Shown here one piece after another: positions 32,707-46,070 of a stretch of 64,000 bases of DNA (its first letter is position 1; each line of letters opens with the position of its first letter). A program made the translations under genes and the position numbers. This DNA is from Arachnopeziza araneosa (taxonomy: Eukaryota; Ascomycota; Leotiomycetes; Helotiales; Arachnopezizaceae). Where the stretch lies: the NCBI GenBank assembly GCA_003988855.1, contig QYAI01000099.1:1-64000 (forward strand). The letters run 5' to 3'. The notes beneath the pieces were generated by a model. The model ran no database searches. It was given only the letters and a program-made list of their open reading frames with translations, and was not told the origin of the DNA.

Positions 32707-34540
32707 AGTGCTACCAAGAATTGCATCGCCAGGCAATTGGACTGGTATTTTTTATGTTTTTTCTTGGTTTACGGGGGGAGGAAGCCATCTCTCCATCTGA
32801 TCTGGGAGAGAAGGGTGAAGGACGCATACACGAGGGCCTGAGATTGGACGGCTACAAAACGAAGTCGAGCAGAGCAGCGAGGGACAACAGCAATATCACA
32901 GCAAAATCCCCTCACCATGGCGAAACGCCCATATCACGAGAATCAGGCACATCCTCATGGAGAAGGGTTTCACACCACTCAGCATATCGCAATCAGCAAT
33001 GCCCATCACCGTTCCACCATGGCACTGGGGTCTTTCCCACTACTGCAAGCCACCCACGTCCCACCAACCAACACCACCCTGGAACAAAAGCTCCGGTCAG
33101 AAACTGCTCGGTCCTGTCCCGATGGGGAAGACCATCCGCGGCAGCGCTTTACCTCGACGTCATTGTGCTTCGGGTTATCACGACCAATGGTTCATGGGTC
33201 ACGACCTCAACCGCACCGCTGGTCGAGGATTATGCGCTCAAGTGCGACGGGACTTGGTGTCGGCTGGATGCTTGGATGTGTTGGCATTTCTCCCATGTGT
33301 GCTTGGGTTGGTTTCAGTTGCCTGCCTGCCTGCCTCCCTCTTCACTCTGCTCGGACACGAATGACGACCAAAAGAATTTCATCACTTGCGCTGGACTCGA
33401 ATCTCATTTTTCATCATCTTGTATTTCAGCATGGAGTTGGATGGCCGCAAGCGTTGGATTTTCCCTGTGAACACGTCCGTATCTTTACACGTGGACAAAA
33501 TGTATAATTAACGAATGAGAGACTTGTGGGTGTGGAACGAACTGGTTCCTTCTCCATCTTCATGTAATCCTATCAGATAAACTATAGATGAATCAAGACA
33601 CTACAAACACACTCTTCTCTACCTCGTATCCGTGATCTTAGCTGAACATACGTGACGGGAGGAATATCTTTAGTCTGTTGACATCGAATCGCGCTCTTGA
33701 TACTCGACATCACCTCGTCATCGGAGCCTCCTCCAACTTCTACGCACCACTCTCCCTCCTCATCGGAGAATGCTCCGACTCCCTATCAGCATCGATAGCA
33801 CCATGCGCACAGGCCAAAAGCCCCAATCGACACCCAAAACCAGCTACCTCAGATAATCCTAGGAGGAGGCAACATTAGTACATCTCTCTAAGTAGAATGA
33901 ACAAATGAGCTAGGGGCAGGCTTATTCTCTTGCTTGTACTTCTTAAAAATGCAAGGATTACATCGGTCCTCTTATGTCTTCTTAAATATTTAATTTGCTA
34001 GCAAGATTTACTGGCATCATCTACGTTTTAAGATAACCTGGAGAAAATTCGTCTCTTAAATTATTTCTACAGTAGAATGAACTCCCTCGATAAGAATTAT
34101 TAAATATATAACAAATTTTATTTCTTTCTAGCATAGTTTTGTTAAGATACTAGGCTGTGAAGAAGTGTACTCCTGGTGTGATATTTCTGACGTGCACTGG
34201 TGATAGCAGCATCGAACTCGACCTCGACCATCCGATCCAGCCTCCCGCTCAACTCCTCTTTCTCAGCTGCACCTCCATCAATGCCATCTCTGTCTTTCCT
34301 GGCACCGTAAATAACAATCCCATACCAATCCCATACCTATTCCCATATCCTATTCCCATTCTCGATATCATTCTCGATCTCAAATGACTCACAAACTGCA
34401 AACCATAAACCATACAGTACTCATATCATCATATCACATCACATCACCTCACGCTAGCACCGCCATTCTAGAGGTCTAGAACGCCATCTAGAATGCGTCG
34501 ATCCGGTGAGCTGGCGATCGGCACTGCTAGGGCGGCGGCG

Positions 34541-34646
34541 GTGCTGGTGCTGGTGCCGGTGCTGGTGCCGGTGCTGGTGCTGGTGCTGGTGCTGGTGCTG
34601 GTGCTGGTGCTGGTGCTGGTGCTGGTGCTGGTGCTGGTGCTGGTGC
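34541..34646. repeat. (ggtgct)n microsatellite
   Basis: About 17 consecutive copies of a 6-bp unit gtgctg with two ggtgccg variants near the left end. It creates spurious ORFs of alternating Leu-Val on one strand and Ala-Pro on the other. Confidence 0.95.
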
Positions 34647-36778
34647 TTGAGAGAGAGCGGGGTCTGAAGAAGATGCTACCTTTGGATGGTCGAGGCCGTG
34701 GTAGTGGGGAACGAGCAAAGGAAAAGATAGGAGAGGAGAGGAGAGCAAAGCAAGAGCCGCTGCTAATCAGACGTTGGGATCGGCGCTTCTGGAGAGGAGG
34801 GGGGGGCTTGGCATCTCTCCTGCCCGTGCCATGGGGGTTAGCAGGTCCTCGTCGATGCGAGGGGAGGGAGCGGTCGATGGATGCAACAAATGCATCTCAG
34901 ATGATGCGTGTCTGAAATAGATGGACAGGACAGGACAGGAGAGGGATGAAGCGTCACGGCCGAGCGGACAGTCGGGCCGCTGGACCGATAGATAGACAAG
35001 CACTATCTACGATATGCGGCTCTACGGACCACTTACTATACAGATATAAAATTAGAAGAGAGATCTGCTCAAACGGAGGGATATATCGCGAGAATAGAGA
35101 ATGAACCGCAGGAGATTACGAGCAATGTCCATCTCAGCACGGAGAAGCTGCAAGAGATGACGAGTGAGTGAGATGGAAAGGGCCATGCCGCAGCTCAAGG
35201 CCAGAACAGACGCTCGTCATAGGGAAAGCAAAAAACGAGAACGAGAACGAGAACGAGAGCAAAACCATCCCATCATCAAAACCCCACCCAACCAAGACCA
35301 TGAAAGACAAACCCCAAAACGTCCACACAAGAACAGATTCGCTGACGCCGTGCAACCCTTCCCCTCCTCCCGCAAGACCCCCCATAAAATTACCACAATG
35401 CTCCGATCCAGGGGCCTCCCCATCGAGGGGTCTGTAGAGGCCGCATCCACCTCCATGATCCCAGCGATGCGTGTGCGTGGTGTTTATTTCGCCCGCGTCT
35501 CTCTGCTCTGGCTCTGGGCCGTTTCACGGTGACCTCCGCACAGCACAGCACAGCACAGCGCAGCTGGACAGGTATCGGCCGTTGCTCTCCTTTTTTCACC
35601 TCATCTCATCTCATCGTGAGTGGTGGTGATGGTGGTGGTGGTGGTGGATAGCTGAGCGGGTTTCACCGCGGTCAAAATTTGATAGCACAGCCTCGTTCTG
35701 CATCTCGTCTTCATCTCTAGACGGGGAGGTGCTGTCCTCTCGTGTTGACCGCGACAATTCATGACTCGAGAGGCGGATTTGACTTTCTCTCTGCTCTCCG
35801 GGTGACTGAATAAGGGGTGTTGATGGATTGGGACGAGAGGAATGCGTGCGTGCATGGCGGGTAGGTAAACAAGGAGAAGGTACAAGTACAGCTCGCTTAA
35901 GTATGCCAAAAACAGGAAAAACATCAAACCTCACTTATTTACCTCGCTGCATCTCGAGCGTTGGTCCCTTATTTGGCAGTATATCATCAACCCTTGAGCC
36001 GCATAATCCAACATCGTGTAACTCACCTAGAAGACCACGCGTTTTAACACGCTCCATCTCCTCCCATTCTTCCATTCAACCTCGCCGATCCCTTTCGTAT
36101 CAACAGCGAGTAATCCACACAGTGAACCCCTCTCTATCCCCATCAGGAGAAGATGAAAAAACTGCCGCAATACACCTCCCCACCCACCACAAGACCAGCA
36201 CAAAAGCCAATCTAGGGTGTGGGCTCGAAGGGATCTGGACATGTTCCCGCGAATGAGAATTCTCTACCGTACTCGTAAGTATGACGAGCCATTGCATCAT
36301 CTGCGTCCTTGCTCTCGCCCTCTCAAGCGCTCTGGGGAGCAAACCTAGCTTACCAAACAACACACCCGCCAGTGAGGTGCAGTACAGTACAGCACCTCCC
36401 TACCGGCGGTAAACCCCATCGCCAGCCCAGCGCGGCAAGACAGCATCATACCTGCACCCATCTCGCCGCAACTCCCAAAAGTCGCAGAGCCAGATGAGCG
36501 AGTGCCGCCGGGCTGCGCGACTGCCGATGTGTGTGGCTTGCTCTGTTGTGGGGGACTTTGTCCTGGGGACAGACGGCATGCGCTGGGATGACGAGGTGGG
36601 CGGGTACTTGCATATGAGGTGCGGCATCGCTGTCCCTCAGTGTGTTGAAACGGTACGAAATCAACACGCGGTGGAGAGGGATCGGCAAATACCGCGGCCG
36701 TAGATGTAATGGTGCAGAAGATGGGCAGATTCATTTTTGGGTGAGATCGTGACTTGTTGCACCGTCAAGGACTGTAGA

Positions 36779-36914
36779 TGACGCTCCGCTGGCCCTCCGG
36801 GGGCCACTGCCGTGGAGGCCGAGCTGTGGGGATTTCGAGTAAGATAACACTGTTGAAGGAGATGGTCAGGCCAGCCTCCACGGCAGTGGCCCCCGGAGGG
36901 CCAGCGGAGCGTCA
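36779..36914. mobile_element. Foldback element with perfect 41-bp inverted repeats
   Basis: 36779-36819 and 36874-36914 are exact reverse complements (outer end tgacgctccgctggccc, inner end gccgtggaggc), separated by 54 bp. The arms are much GC-richer than the flanks. Size and structure fit a tiny MITE or foldback element. No clear target-site duplication is visible. If transcribed it would form a long perfect hairpin. No other copy is in the window. Confidence 0.75.
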
Positions 36915-37587
36915 CTATGGGATAAGATGAGGATGGTATATGCTACTGTAGAATGGGTGACGGATGGTTGAATATCTATCCTGTGATTTACGGGTGATGT
37001 GAATGCGAGGTTAGTATCAGTTAAAAATTTATGAGTGAGATAGAAGCACAGAAAACCCAAGCAGTGGATTATAGTGTCAATTCTCTCTCAAGTACTACCA
37101 CCACCCGCTGAGCAATCATCAACTCCTCAACGGCCAAACCATATGTACTCCCCAACGCCAGCACCAACTCCCAGCTGGCTTTCGTATCTATACAATAAGC
37201 GAATCGAATCGATCCACCACTTTCAAAGCAGTAGGTAGGTATCATCCAAGCTCGCAATCAATCCATAGTCTCCGCCTCCGCCCAAACCAACTGCAATGCT
37301 ATCCATGTATTCTCCACGAAACAAAAAGGAAAATGAAGCCAAGTGATCAACCCTTCATTACAAGAACAAGAGTGGGAATCAACAATTAACAACCCAAAAT
37401 CAGGCGGAGAAAAGAAAATCGTAAGAGTCGTGGCTCGAATGTAGAAATGACAGGCTCGAACGAAGATCAAAACGAGTTGCACACGCACTCCAAACCCCGC
37501 CGCTCAATGTGTTGAATTCAATTGTTCTGCTGGCAGAACCCGTCTTTTAAACAAAGGAAAGAATCTATGGTATCTTGTACGCCAACA

Positions 37588-39125
37588 TCACATAATTGCA
37601 CAGCACCCACAACCTTCCTCTTTCTTCTCGTCTATTGGCTCGGGCATTCGGGCTGGTGGATTCGGACTTGGTAACGGGCCGACACCCTGTGGTATTCCAG
37701 TTCCCATCGTGATCTTTGGCATCGTACTGTAGCTTCCTTGGCCACCTGCCGTGCCAGGGCGTCCAGAACTTAGGGTTGGACTTTTCGGGTTTGTGAGTGG
37801 CCATTCCGCCTCTTCTGGCTTCTTTTCCTCTAATTTCTGTTCTGTCGGAGGCTGGTCATGCAACTCGTTGAGAGGACGGAATTCAGTATCGTACACATTA
37901 CCAAACTTTCCTTCCTTCTCCCATTGTTCTTGCTGAAGACGTTTTGCAACTGTTGGGAGGAGCTGTTGATCGGGAGGAAGTCGGGGATCCGGTTTGTACA
38001 TGCTTACTAGCCACGGCGGTTCACCTTCAGGACGCTTGTTCGTTGGATCGATTTGTCCGCGAGTTGGTGGACGGGCATTCGAGCCAGAGCGAGTTTGGGG
38101 ACGCTGTGGAGTAGAGGCTGCACGAGTACCTGGAATCTTTTTTGGACCTTTCTTGGAAGGGGAGATATCTGATGCGAGGCGCTTGCTTGGAGATGTTGCT
38201 GCGTCCTCCTTCATGCTTCCACTGTGGCCACGAGTTTTCGGGTAGGTGATTCCGTCATCTTCTCCTGCCCACCCATTGCTCTGTTTTCGTTTAATCGGTG
38301 TGTCTCGTTCCAGGTGTTCTATCGGTATTGGAAGTGGACTCGTTTTGAAGACTGGTATACGTGATACTCCCTTCACACCTCCACTAACGTCTTTGAATCC
38401 CTCCTCAGCGGCTTCCTCTGGCAGTCGCAGATCCCATGCATTACTCTCTGGGGTCTCCTCTTCTTCAGTAGGGAACGGCTCTATCCGTTGCCTTTTCTGA
38501 GCCTGCTCACTCCTCACACCATTACCTTGCTGATCGCGACTGTGTTCTCTCCGACTTGATTTACTTGGTGCTCGCGATCGTGGAAGTATGATACCTGCAG
38601 CCTGGAGCTCTTGACTCTCAATGCGCGCAAGTTTGTCCCTATGTATCCATCTCGAATTTTCTGGGTCTTCGTCATTGTAGTTCTCCGTATTCTTTCGATC
38701 TCCAAAGTCGACACTGTTGATCCTACTTCGATTTGGCCCATAAAGATCCAATAGACTGTCTGGCGCGCTCCCAGTATCACTGATACTGCTATCCTTTCGA
38801 TTTAAGGCGTTTATTCGCGCCGGTGCTAACATTGTAGAGTCTGCGGATTTGGCAGTATCGAAAGTGTTGTTTCGCTTTCCAGACAAATCTGGCCGGGAGC
38901 TCTGGTGACCGAGCGCGTGACCGTTCGTGGAGGATAAGGGTGGTCGGTATTCGTTGTGTTTTGTTTGTGACTGCGTGTAAAATTAGAGGGTGGAGATGGT
39001 GTTTTGGATGAATAACTTACTTCCATCTGTGTTGGTACAGAATAGTTCCACAAGGTCTGACCTCCGTGGGAGCTGCTGGGCGGAGTCAAAGTATTCTGGG
39101 CTTGCGGTGCAGAGACCGCAGCCAT
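37588..39125 (-). CDS. CAAX-box protein, possibly a TeaR/Mod5-like cell-end anchor
   Basis: The model is complement(37588-38970, 39021-39125), 495 aa. The 50-nt intron has a GTAAGT donor, a tctaat branch and an ACGCAG acceptor. The protein is mostly polar and predicted disordered, with basic Ser/Pro-rich stretches (SPSKRLASDISPSKKGPKK) and conserved-looking short blocks (EPPWLVSMYKPDPRLPPDQQLLP, KEGKFGNVYDTEF). It ends GCGCCAIM: CAIM is a prenylation (CAAX) box, and upstream cysteines could be palmitoylated, so the protein is probably membrane-anchored. Length, disorder and CAAX ending recall Aspergillus TeaR and fission-yeast Mod5, which anchor polarity markers at hyphal tips. That identity is only a suggestion, because the family is poorly conserved in sequence. 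Confidence 0.7.
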
Positions 39126-39897
39126 CTCGTTTCCAAAGAGTTCGCTATCCGCGTAGCTATTTGCTCTGTCGCCGATACAGACTACGAAGGTTGTTGTAGG
39201 CCGTTTGGCTTCTGGAAAGACGAACGGCGATCAATCGTGTCGAGGCTAGTGGCTTTGGGAAACCGTCTCCGAGAATCAATGCAGTGGCGCAACGTGTAAA
39301 AAAAAATACCTCGAAGGATTTGGTGTTTTGAATAGCCCAGGATATGGCAGAAGCTCTATGATTTTGAGAGTACTCAATTGGTAGTAGATTGAGGTCAGCT
39401 GTGGTCTGTGTTGGCGATGGTGAGACGACTGGAAAAGCGTGGTTCCGCAAGCAATTGGAAGATTGAACAGGCCGTTATGGAGTCCAAACACTCGAGAAGG
39501 TAGCCATCAATGATCGAGATGGATTCGAATAGGACTGCGGGCGCGGGTATTTTTGTGGCTGGTGATTGCTCTTCTCTGAACTCAATAGGGGAGCTTTGAT
39601 GTTGTCGCCGTTGGATTGCCTCTCCACTAATAAGCGACGGTGAGGCTAGCCAGGGGTGGCTGGAACAACGGGGTTTTCAACGTTGCATTCTACAGTACTT
39701 GGTACCAAACTTACAAGAAGTATCAGTATCTGCGGTTCTTCCGCAGACACTCTCGATGTATCGATAAGCATCCTAACGGCTACTGCTTCATCAGAACGCA
39801 AAATAGGGACAGTTAGGTATAGGTTGTGCCTGCCTAAATTCCTATATAATGTTTTTTGTTCTCTCCTACTTTCACCTCATCTCTATCTTTAATCAGA
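39126..39897. other. Divergent intergenic region
   Basis: No gene seen. The region is the shared upstream region of the CAAX protein gene (minus) and the phosphoesterase gene (plus). A short TATA-like tcctatataatg lies about 55 bp before the phosphoesterase start. Confidence 0.5.
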
Positions 39898-41107
39898 ATG
39901 ACTGAACAGCAGCTTACCATGCGGAAAACGCGCTTCGTCTGCGTGTCCGATACCCATAATGCCTGTCCAGGAGGTGCTTTTAAACTCCCTCGTGGAGATG
40001 TGTTGGTGCACGCAGGTGATCTTACGAATCAAGGTTCTCTTTCTGAGTTGAAAAAGACTGTCAAATGGTTGGAAGAAGCGGATTTTGAAGCTAAGATAGT
40101 GATAGCAGGTAAGCGCGGGATCATCAGATCAAGCCTATACTGATCAAGCAGGGAATCATGACATAACTCTCGATTCCGATTTCTACTCTCAACACGGCCT
40201 CTACTTTCATAACCAAAATCCACAAGATGTTACTGCATGTCAAAAACTGCTGAGTGAATCTCCTACGATCATTTGGTTAAAGCACGAAGCTGCAATCGTT
40301 AACCTTAGGTCACCTGAAGGTCCTCGTACGACTTTCAAGATCTTTGGATCGCCACTCTCTCCAACTAGAGGGATGTGGGCTTTTGGCTATGGTCCAGAGG
40401 AAGCAACACAGATATGGGACAAAATACCTCTCGACTCTGATGTTGTCGTGACGCACACACCTCCAAAATACCATTGTGACGAAACGAAAGAACGAAAGGC
40501 GGCTGGCTGTGAGTCATTAAAAAATGCTTTATGGAGGGTACGACCTAAGCTATCGATCTGCGGTCATGTGCATGACGGAAGAGGCGTTGAACGAGTTCGT
40601 TGGGATCTTGGAACCTTGAATACCAAATATAAAGAAGATAGTGTGGAACAGTGGGTTGATCCCGGACAGGACAACAAGAAACTGTCCGTCATTGACCTCA
40701 CAAGGAGAGGAAGGTACCCAATTGATAATGATGGAACTATTGGAGATGCGAACCACATTCTCTCAGATAGTTTTCCTACTGTTTCTAGCTCGGTTTCATT
40801 TGGAAAAAGCATTGCCGAGCAGATAAAGTCATCGCCGTCACGACCTTCCACTAAGTTAGGTCTGTCGCAGGTCACAGCCTCTCTACTTGCTGTGCCATCT
40901 CAGTCAGCGCCACTGGCTACCCGAGGCCAAGGAGGAGTTCCACCTTCCCAGAGATGCGATTTGGAGGCACTGTCGGGAAGAATGGGACGGCGAGAGACTT
41001 GTATCATCAATGCAGCCATCATGGCTTCAAGTTGGCCACATAATTCTAGGGGAAAGAAGTACCATAAGCCAATTGTAGTTGATATCGAGTTGCCTATTAT
41101 TCAATGA
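39898..41107 (+). CDS. Calcineurin-like metallophosphoesterase (MPPED type)
   Basis: The model joins 39898-40108 and 40152-41107, 388 aa. The 43-nt intron (GTAAGC donor, AGCAG acceptor) interrupts the conserved GNHD motif, and splicing restores it. Metal-ligand motifs appear in family order: SDTH, GDVLVHAGDLTNQG, GNHD, VVVTHTPPKYH and CGHVHDGRG. The order and spacing match the MPPED1/MPPED2 group of dinuclear-metal phosphodiesterases. Natural substrate is unknown in fungi. The C-terminal 130 residues beyond the domain are Ser-rich and carry no motif I recognise, then a short conserved-looking end (RRETCIINAAIMASSWPH and VVDIELPI) that is usual in this fungal group. Confidence 0.85.
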
Positions 41108-43630
41108 CAGACTAGAAAGCTAATGGTATCCTTAAAATTATCTAATTCGCAAGCGAATTTACTACCTCAATCCCAACCTTTTTCTCTTGGCTTCTCAACT
41201 TTTGATTGTTTCTCAGGTGTTAGTCACCCAAACAAGTTCATCGCAGCAGAATCCCTAGCTACAGGAGAAATGGGTTGTGGCAAATGAACTGATTGCCACT
41301 GCCTATAATTCAAAAGTCTTCGCTGTCTTACTAGAGCTTCGCTGCACTTGAACTTATTGCTTGTTTCCGAGTTGTAAAGTCCGATCGGCCAATGTTTAAA
41401 GCTATGGCTCTCTTCTCCAGTAAATGATTTAGATCAATGCCGTTAATTTTCAATATCTTTAAGTTTGTCATGTGGATATGAATGAGAGCAAGCCTATCTA
41501 CAAACCTGAGCGAGGCCATCCATAGAGCTTGCTGGTCATCTGGGTTTGAAACCAATCCACACCTGCTTGCTTACTCATTTGTCAATTATGTTAACTTATC
41601 AATCCCCTTTGTTTGAAATCAAGTTTTGAATTTTATGTTTGGTAGCTTCCAACGCCCACATTCTCTTGGAATGTAGTTTCCATGTTTCCATGGGAGGATG
41701 ATCCCCACCTCCCCGAAGGACATTTGCTCAGCAACTCGATGGAGACTCTCTCTATCATTTGTCACGGTATTTGTGTGGCTCAACGCAGTTGAAAGAGACT
41801 CGTGAGCGACGTTCCTCAGCTTTGCATTCCCCAAGTGTAATCGAAAGTATAACTATCAAGTGATGTCGGCTTCAGTTTATTTCAAAAATATATTTATTGT
41901 TGAGACGCGTCGAGTTGAGCCATATGATGGGGTATATTCGCCCAGGTTGAAGCTAGATGCTGAAGTCCATGGTCTGAGGGCTTCACGGCTCTATTGGTAA
42001 AACGATCTGCTAAGAAGCTAGCTTTATGAAGTACCCTTTCTTGTTGCCTAGTGACTATGTAAGTATCAATAGTTCAATACACTCGTATTTATTCAAGTCT
42101 CATCGAGATCATCAATTGTCTCGTGGTCTCGATATGCTAGTAGGTCCATATTGTATCCCGTAGCGCTGACCATGCTTCCCCCATGCCAAGCCACATTCGC
42201 TTTTTCTTTGGAACCGAAGTGACGGTACCAACACAAAAATGCTAGAATGCCCTCTGGTCGCTGTGCAAAAACTAACACGAGGTATGGTTTGAACTGGACC
42301 CACTCCCCGGTAGAGAAGATAGATTGAGTAAACACGCACTCCTACGCCGAGTCTTACATGTGGCAACATCAACATCATTTGCATCCTGCAAGAAGACTAC
42401 CATACCTACTACACATTTGTTTTTCTCGCAATAATTCTGATTCGAGTTGTGTTTACCTCTCTTTCCTACTTCGACTTGGAGAGTCTCTTTGAATGGTTTC
42501 AAGGGCGCTGGATATATGGGGGAATTTTCTTTTATTAAAAATTGAACGTCTAATTTCCATAGCGGGTTGCGTTTTTCTCTCTTAGTCTTCGATTCTTTCT
42601 CGAGGACTCCAGGAGCTCGGAATGTACGGGTGCTTTTGTGCAAATGTATCTGCTTCCGAGAGCGGACCCTCAGCTCCCACGTCTTCCACTACAAGCTTTC
42701 TTTGTCAAATCTTGGAACGATGTAGTCAACTACCGTAATATGAATGTTTTTCTAGACTTGTTTGGGCCCATCCCGTCTCAATCTACTTCCACTTAAGTGG
42801 ACCGTGCCTATATAAATACTATTACACCAAAATAAAAATAAGTATCGACGAGGTGAATTCGGCTGGAAAGATCAGCCGCTTAGCACACAGCGGCTCTCTC
42901 AGAAAGCCATTCTGACTTGATGAGGCTTCCACGGTTGATTACTTGCGGCTGGTCGAGGTAGGTTGGGCGTGATTTTGGAATGATATCCTGGGTACGGTAT
43001 ATCTAAACTACGGACTTTATCTTTCTAAAGCATCCAATTGTGAACGGATCGAGATAATTGCTACTCGAACATCATGTTTTGTTTGCCATTAATCCTCAAT
43101 TACAGCCAGATACGTACCTTGAATCTAATCTGAGCGACGACAGTACAATAACTGCTCGCTTATTTGAACCGACTGTACAAAATGAATTCGACGCTTCACA
43201 CAAGACCAGATCAAAGGTTAATCTCGATGATTTTGTATTTTGACAAAGGCACTGCTAACAGCTAAACACAGGATTAGGATCTCAAATGAAGTATTGCTAA
43301 CATTAAAACCAAACAGCCGAGGCCAGATTAGATAAAACGCTGAGAAGTTGACACCGAGGTATTCGCTCTAAAAGTGCGGATTAAGAACCGGATATCCTCC
43401 ATTGTATAAAAGTAATTAGGAGTGTATGGTCGGCGTAGAAAGAGAGTAGATAGTAGAAACCAATTGCTCGGTCTTCTGCTACTCCGAGCTCAGGTTGAAT
43501 TCCTCGTGGAAGATGCAACGCAAGTTGTTAGATACGGATGATCAGTGTATTTTCATGGTGAGGATGCTGGCATGAAAGATGGATTTTTCATAGTAGTCTA
43601 CTTTATCTTTTTAAAAAGTCGAGATCGTCT

Positions 43631-43649
43631 TTGAAGTACTGTACTTCAA
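43631..43649. repeat. 19-bp near-perfect palindrome
   Basis: Reads ttgaagtac t gtacttcaa: two 9-bp arms around one base. Too short to call an element; it may be a binding site for a dimeric regulator or chance. Confidence 0.6.
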
Positions 43650-46044
43650 GGATCAGATTAGAGGATTCGTTTTATTGTTTTATGAAGGGGCTTGAGGAGT
43701 CGAGGAGGCGGTGTTACTTGACCTAGAAAGCAGGAGATCCAAGGACTTCGATAGAAACATAATTTTGATTCGAGGTATTTTCTTGATGCATTTCACAAAC
43801 TCCGCGTCCAGGAGAAGAGGTTGCGCACGTGATCCAAACCACATTATCGAACTCCGTCTTTCCATCTAAAGCTTGTACTGAAATGTGCAAGCATAGAAGC
43901 ATGAATTACCGAAAAGGGTAAGTCCAAGAAAGGATGTTAATCAGTGGTCTGAAAGGCCAGCGATTTGCAATACTCATGCAGGATGAAAAGTCTTCAAATC
44001 ATGTGAAATGATGGAAATTCGAAACATCAGCGGACGATCATGACGAGAAATGAATCATTTGGGATTCTTGAGTAAGGTTTGTACCTTTTCTGAAGAGTTT
44101 CGCCACGCAGGCGATTCCAGGTTGGGGTGTACAACGTCAGCTCAAACTCGTGACTCATGTCACGTGGTAGACTGACTCGTCGTCCATGGACGCTGGGCCA
44201 CTCTGGCGCAGCTGAAGTTGCGTGTCTGGTATGTGCTGTATCTCCTGCTTTCGCCCCGGTTCTGGATTCAGATTCGCAAGCTCGCACGTGCGGTAGGATG
44301 AACAGAGCCTCGCTTGAAAGCCGCCATTCAACCCCGCCTTCAGCTTTCAGCCACTTGGTCGTCGAAGCGCCCACCTCTCGGCCCATGTTTGAGACTTCCC
44401 TCCTCCTGCAGCTTGCAGGATTGCCTTGTTGAGGGAATGGGGTGGGTTGAAAGGATTGGGTTGGACATGTACCGTTGCGGCGTGGGATCTCCGAATCTCT
44501 CGATCCTTGTGGTCGCGGGGACCTGGCCACTAGAGCCTCCATGTTTCCCTCGCTTTGCCATCGATGATTACATGGCCAGTTCTGCATTCCCCGGTGATAG
44601 AGGAGGTGAGTTATATGCGTGGCGGAACGGTCGTTCGCTGCCTCCATTTCCAAGTGCAATAGACCCGCTGGCGTGCAGCTCTTGGTGCAATGGATTCAAG
44701 GCGGAGGAGGATGGCGGGGCAAAAGAGGAGAAAAGGTGGAAGAGGGAGGGATGGCACGAGGCTTCCTCCTCTCCCGCGTGCATTGTCTGATCTCCCGTGC
44801 CGTAGGGTGTTTCTTGCAGGAGGAATTCGTTCATCAGCTTGTTGATTCGTGTGACGAGGCAGATTTTGACGACGGGCGCCGAGGAAAGGATAAGCAGCGT
44901 GAAATCAAGAGGGCAGGATAAGACGGAGAGGAGTTGCTGGCCGTTGGGAATGATTGGCACAGCCATCTCGGCAGTCCCCATGGTGAGCTGCAAGTGCAAC
45001 TGGAAGAAGCCTTGAGAAGGCCTCTCCCGCGATAACCATCCCTACAGCGTTCTGCCTTCAGTGGATTTGGCTGTCAGATGGAGATCAGGATCAATAGGAG
45101 GGCTCACCGCTGAAACCAGAACTTCCCGATAGGCCAGGAACAATTGTAAACGCTTTCCAGCTGCAGTAGCGGACCTGTCCCACGGCCTTGTTTGGTTAGA
45201 TCTCAAGAGGGATGTGCTGACGGCCATGCTTGGTGCCTGTAAGACCTCCCCCACCAGCACATCACTGAGATATCACATTCTCTCCTCCACACCCCGTTTC
45301 TCTGCCACCGTTTCACCGGCGGCAAAGAGGCAAAGAGGCAAAGACGTGACTCTGGAGAGGATAATGAAGACCAGGAGTCGCACACATCTCGCAAGAGGGC
45401 AGTGCAAAGAACCGGGAGCCCCAGGAGCGTTCAGCGGTGTTTTTGACCAGGCCCGCGGCGTGGTGGTCTCATGCAACCAAGGTCCTCTCGGCTCTCTCTT
45501 CTCCTACTGGCCTACAAGCACCAATGAAGAAACAGACCAAATTGAGTGCATCCCATCCGATTTGAGAAGATTCAAGAGTGGTGTTGTTTACTCGTGGCAT
45601 GTTGAATAGTGAGAATGTGATCTGCTAGCGAAAAGCCTCTGCTCTGGCTTCTTGATATCCCGTCGTCCACGACCGCTGTCTGAAAAGTGGAATCTTTCCT
45701 CGCCCAGTAGTCTTCCGACACCTCAGCTCCATTCTAGCCATCGTTGTTCGCTGTGTTGTGCCTTGTCCCCAAATCCCCATATCCATTGTGGAATCCCCAG
45801 GTCTGCAGTCTGACATTGTTTTTCGGGGACCTGCTCATCCAGGAGGGAAATAAACGTCGTACTGTGTACTCTATTACGCTGCAGCTTCACGTCAGTCTCA
45901 ACTCGCATCCCCAGGCCGCCGCACCCTCCCGCGATCTTCTGGAAGGTCATCATTCTCCATCCTTCGACTCATTGTGTTCCATATTCACTCTTCATCAGCT
46001 CGCCGGGCTCGAGCTGCATTTGTTGTTGTATTTTGCCCGGATTC

Positions 46045-46070
46045 CATACCATACCATACCATACCATACC
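46045..46070. repeat. (ccata)n short tandem repeat
   Basis: Five consecutive copies of the 5-bp unit ccata. No coding role. Confidence 0.9.

Larger units (their letters stand above)
32707..37587. other. Gene-poor 4.9-kb region rich in microsatellites
   Basis: No supported gene. ORFs such as those at 32679-33507 and 34493-34915 are products of low-complexity or biased sequence. It holds a (ggtgct)n array at 34541-34646, gagaac repeats near 35235, cagcac repeats near 35540, a ggtggt run near 35625, an AT-rich island at 33880-34150 and the perfect foldback repeat at 36779-36914. Confidence 0.55.

Noticed and set aside
34070..34120. cagtagaatgaactccctcgataag as a pogo/Fot-type transposon end
   Set aside because: Only a loose resemblance; the second occurrence at 33890 shares just 12 bases in direct orientation and no inverted partner was found.
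34493..34915. ORFs with Leu-Val or Ala-Pro runs
   Set aside because: They are made by a (ggtgct)n microsatellite read in two strands.
44027..44659. 210-aa minus-strand ORF
   Set aside because: No domain, no splice context and no coding-like residue use; an overlapping plus-strand ORF is equally long in places.
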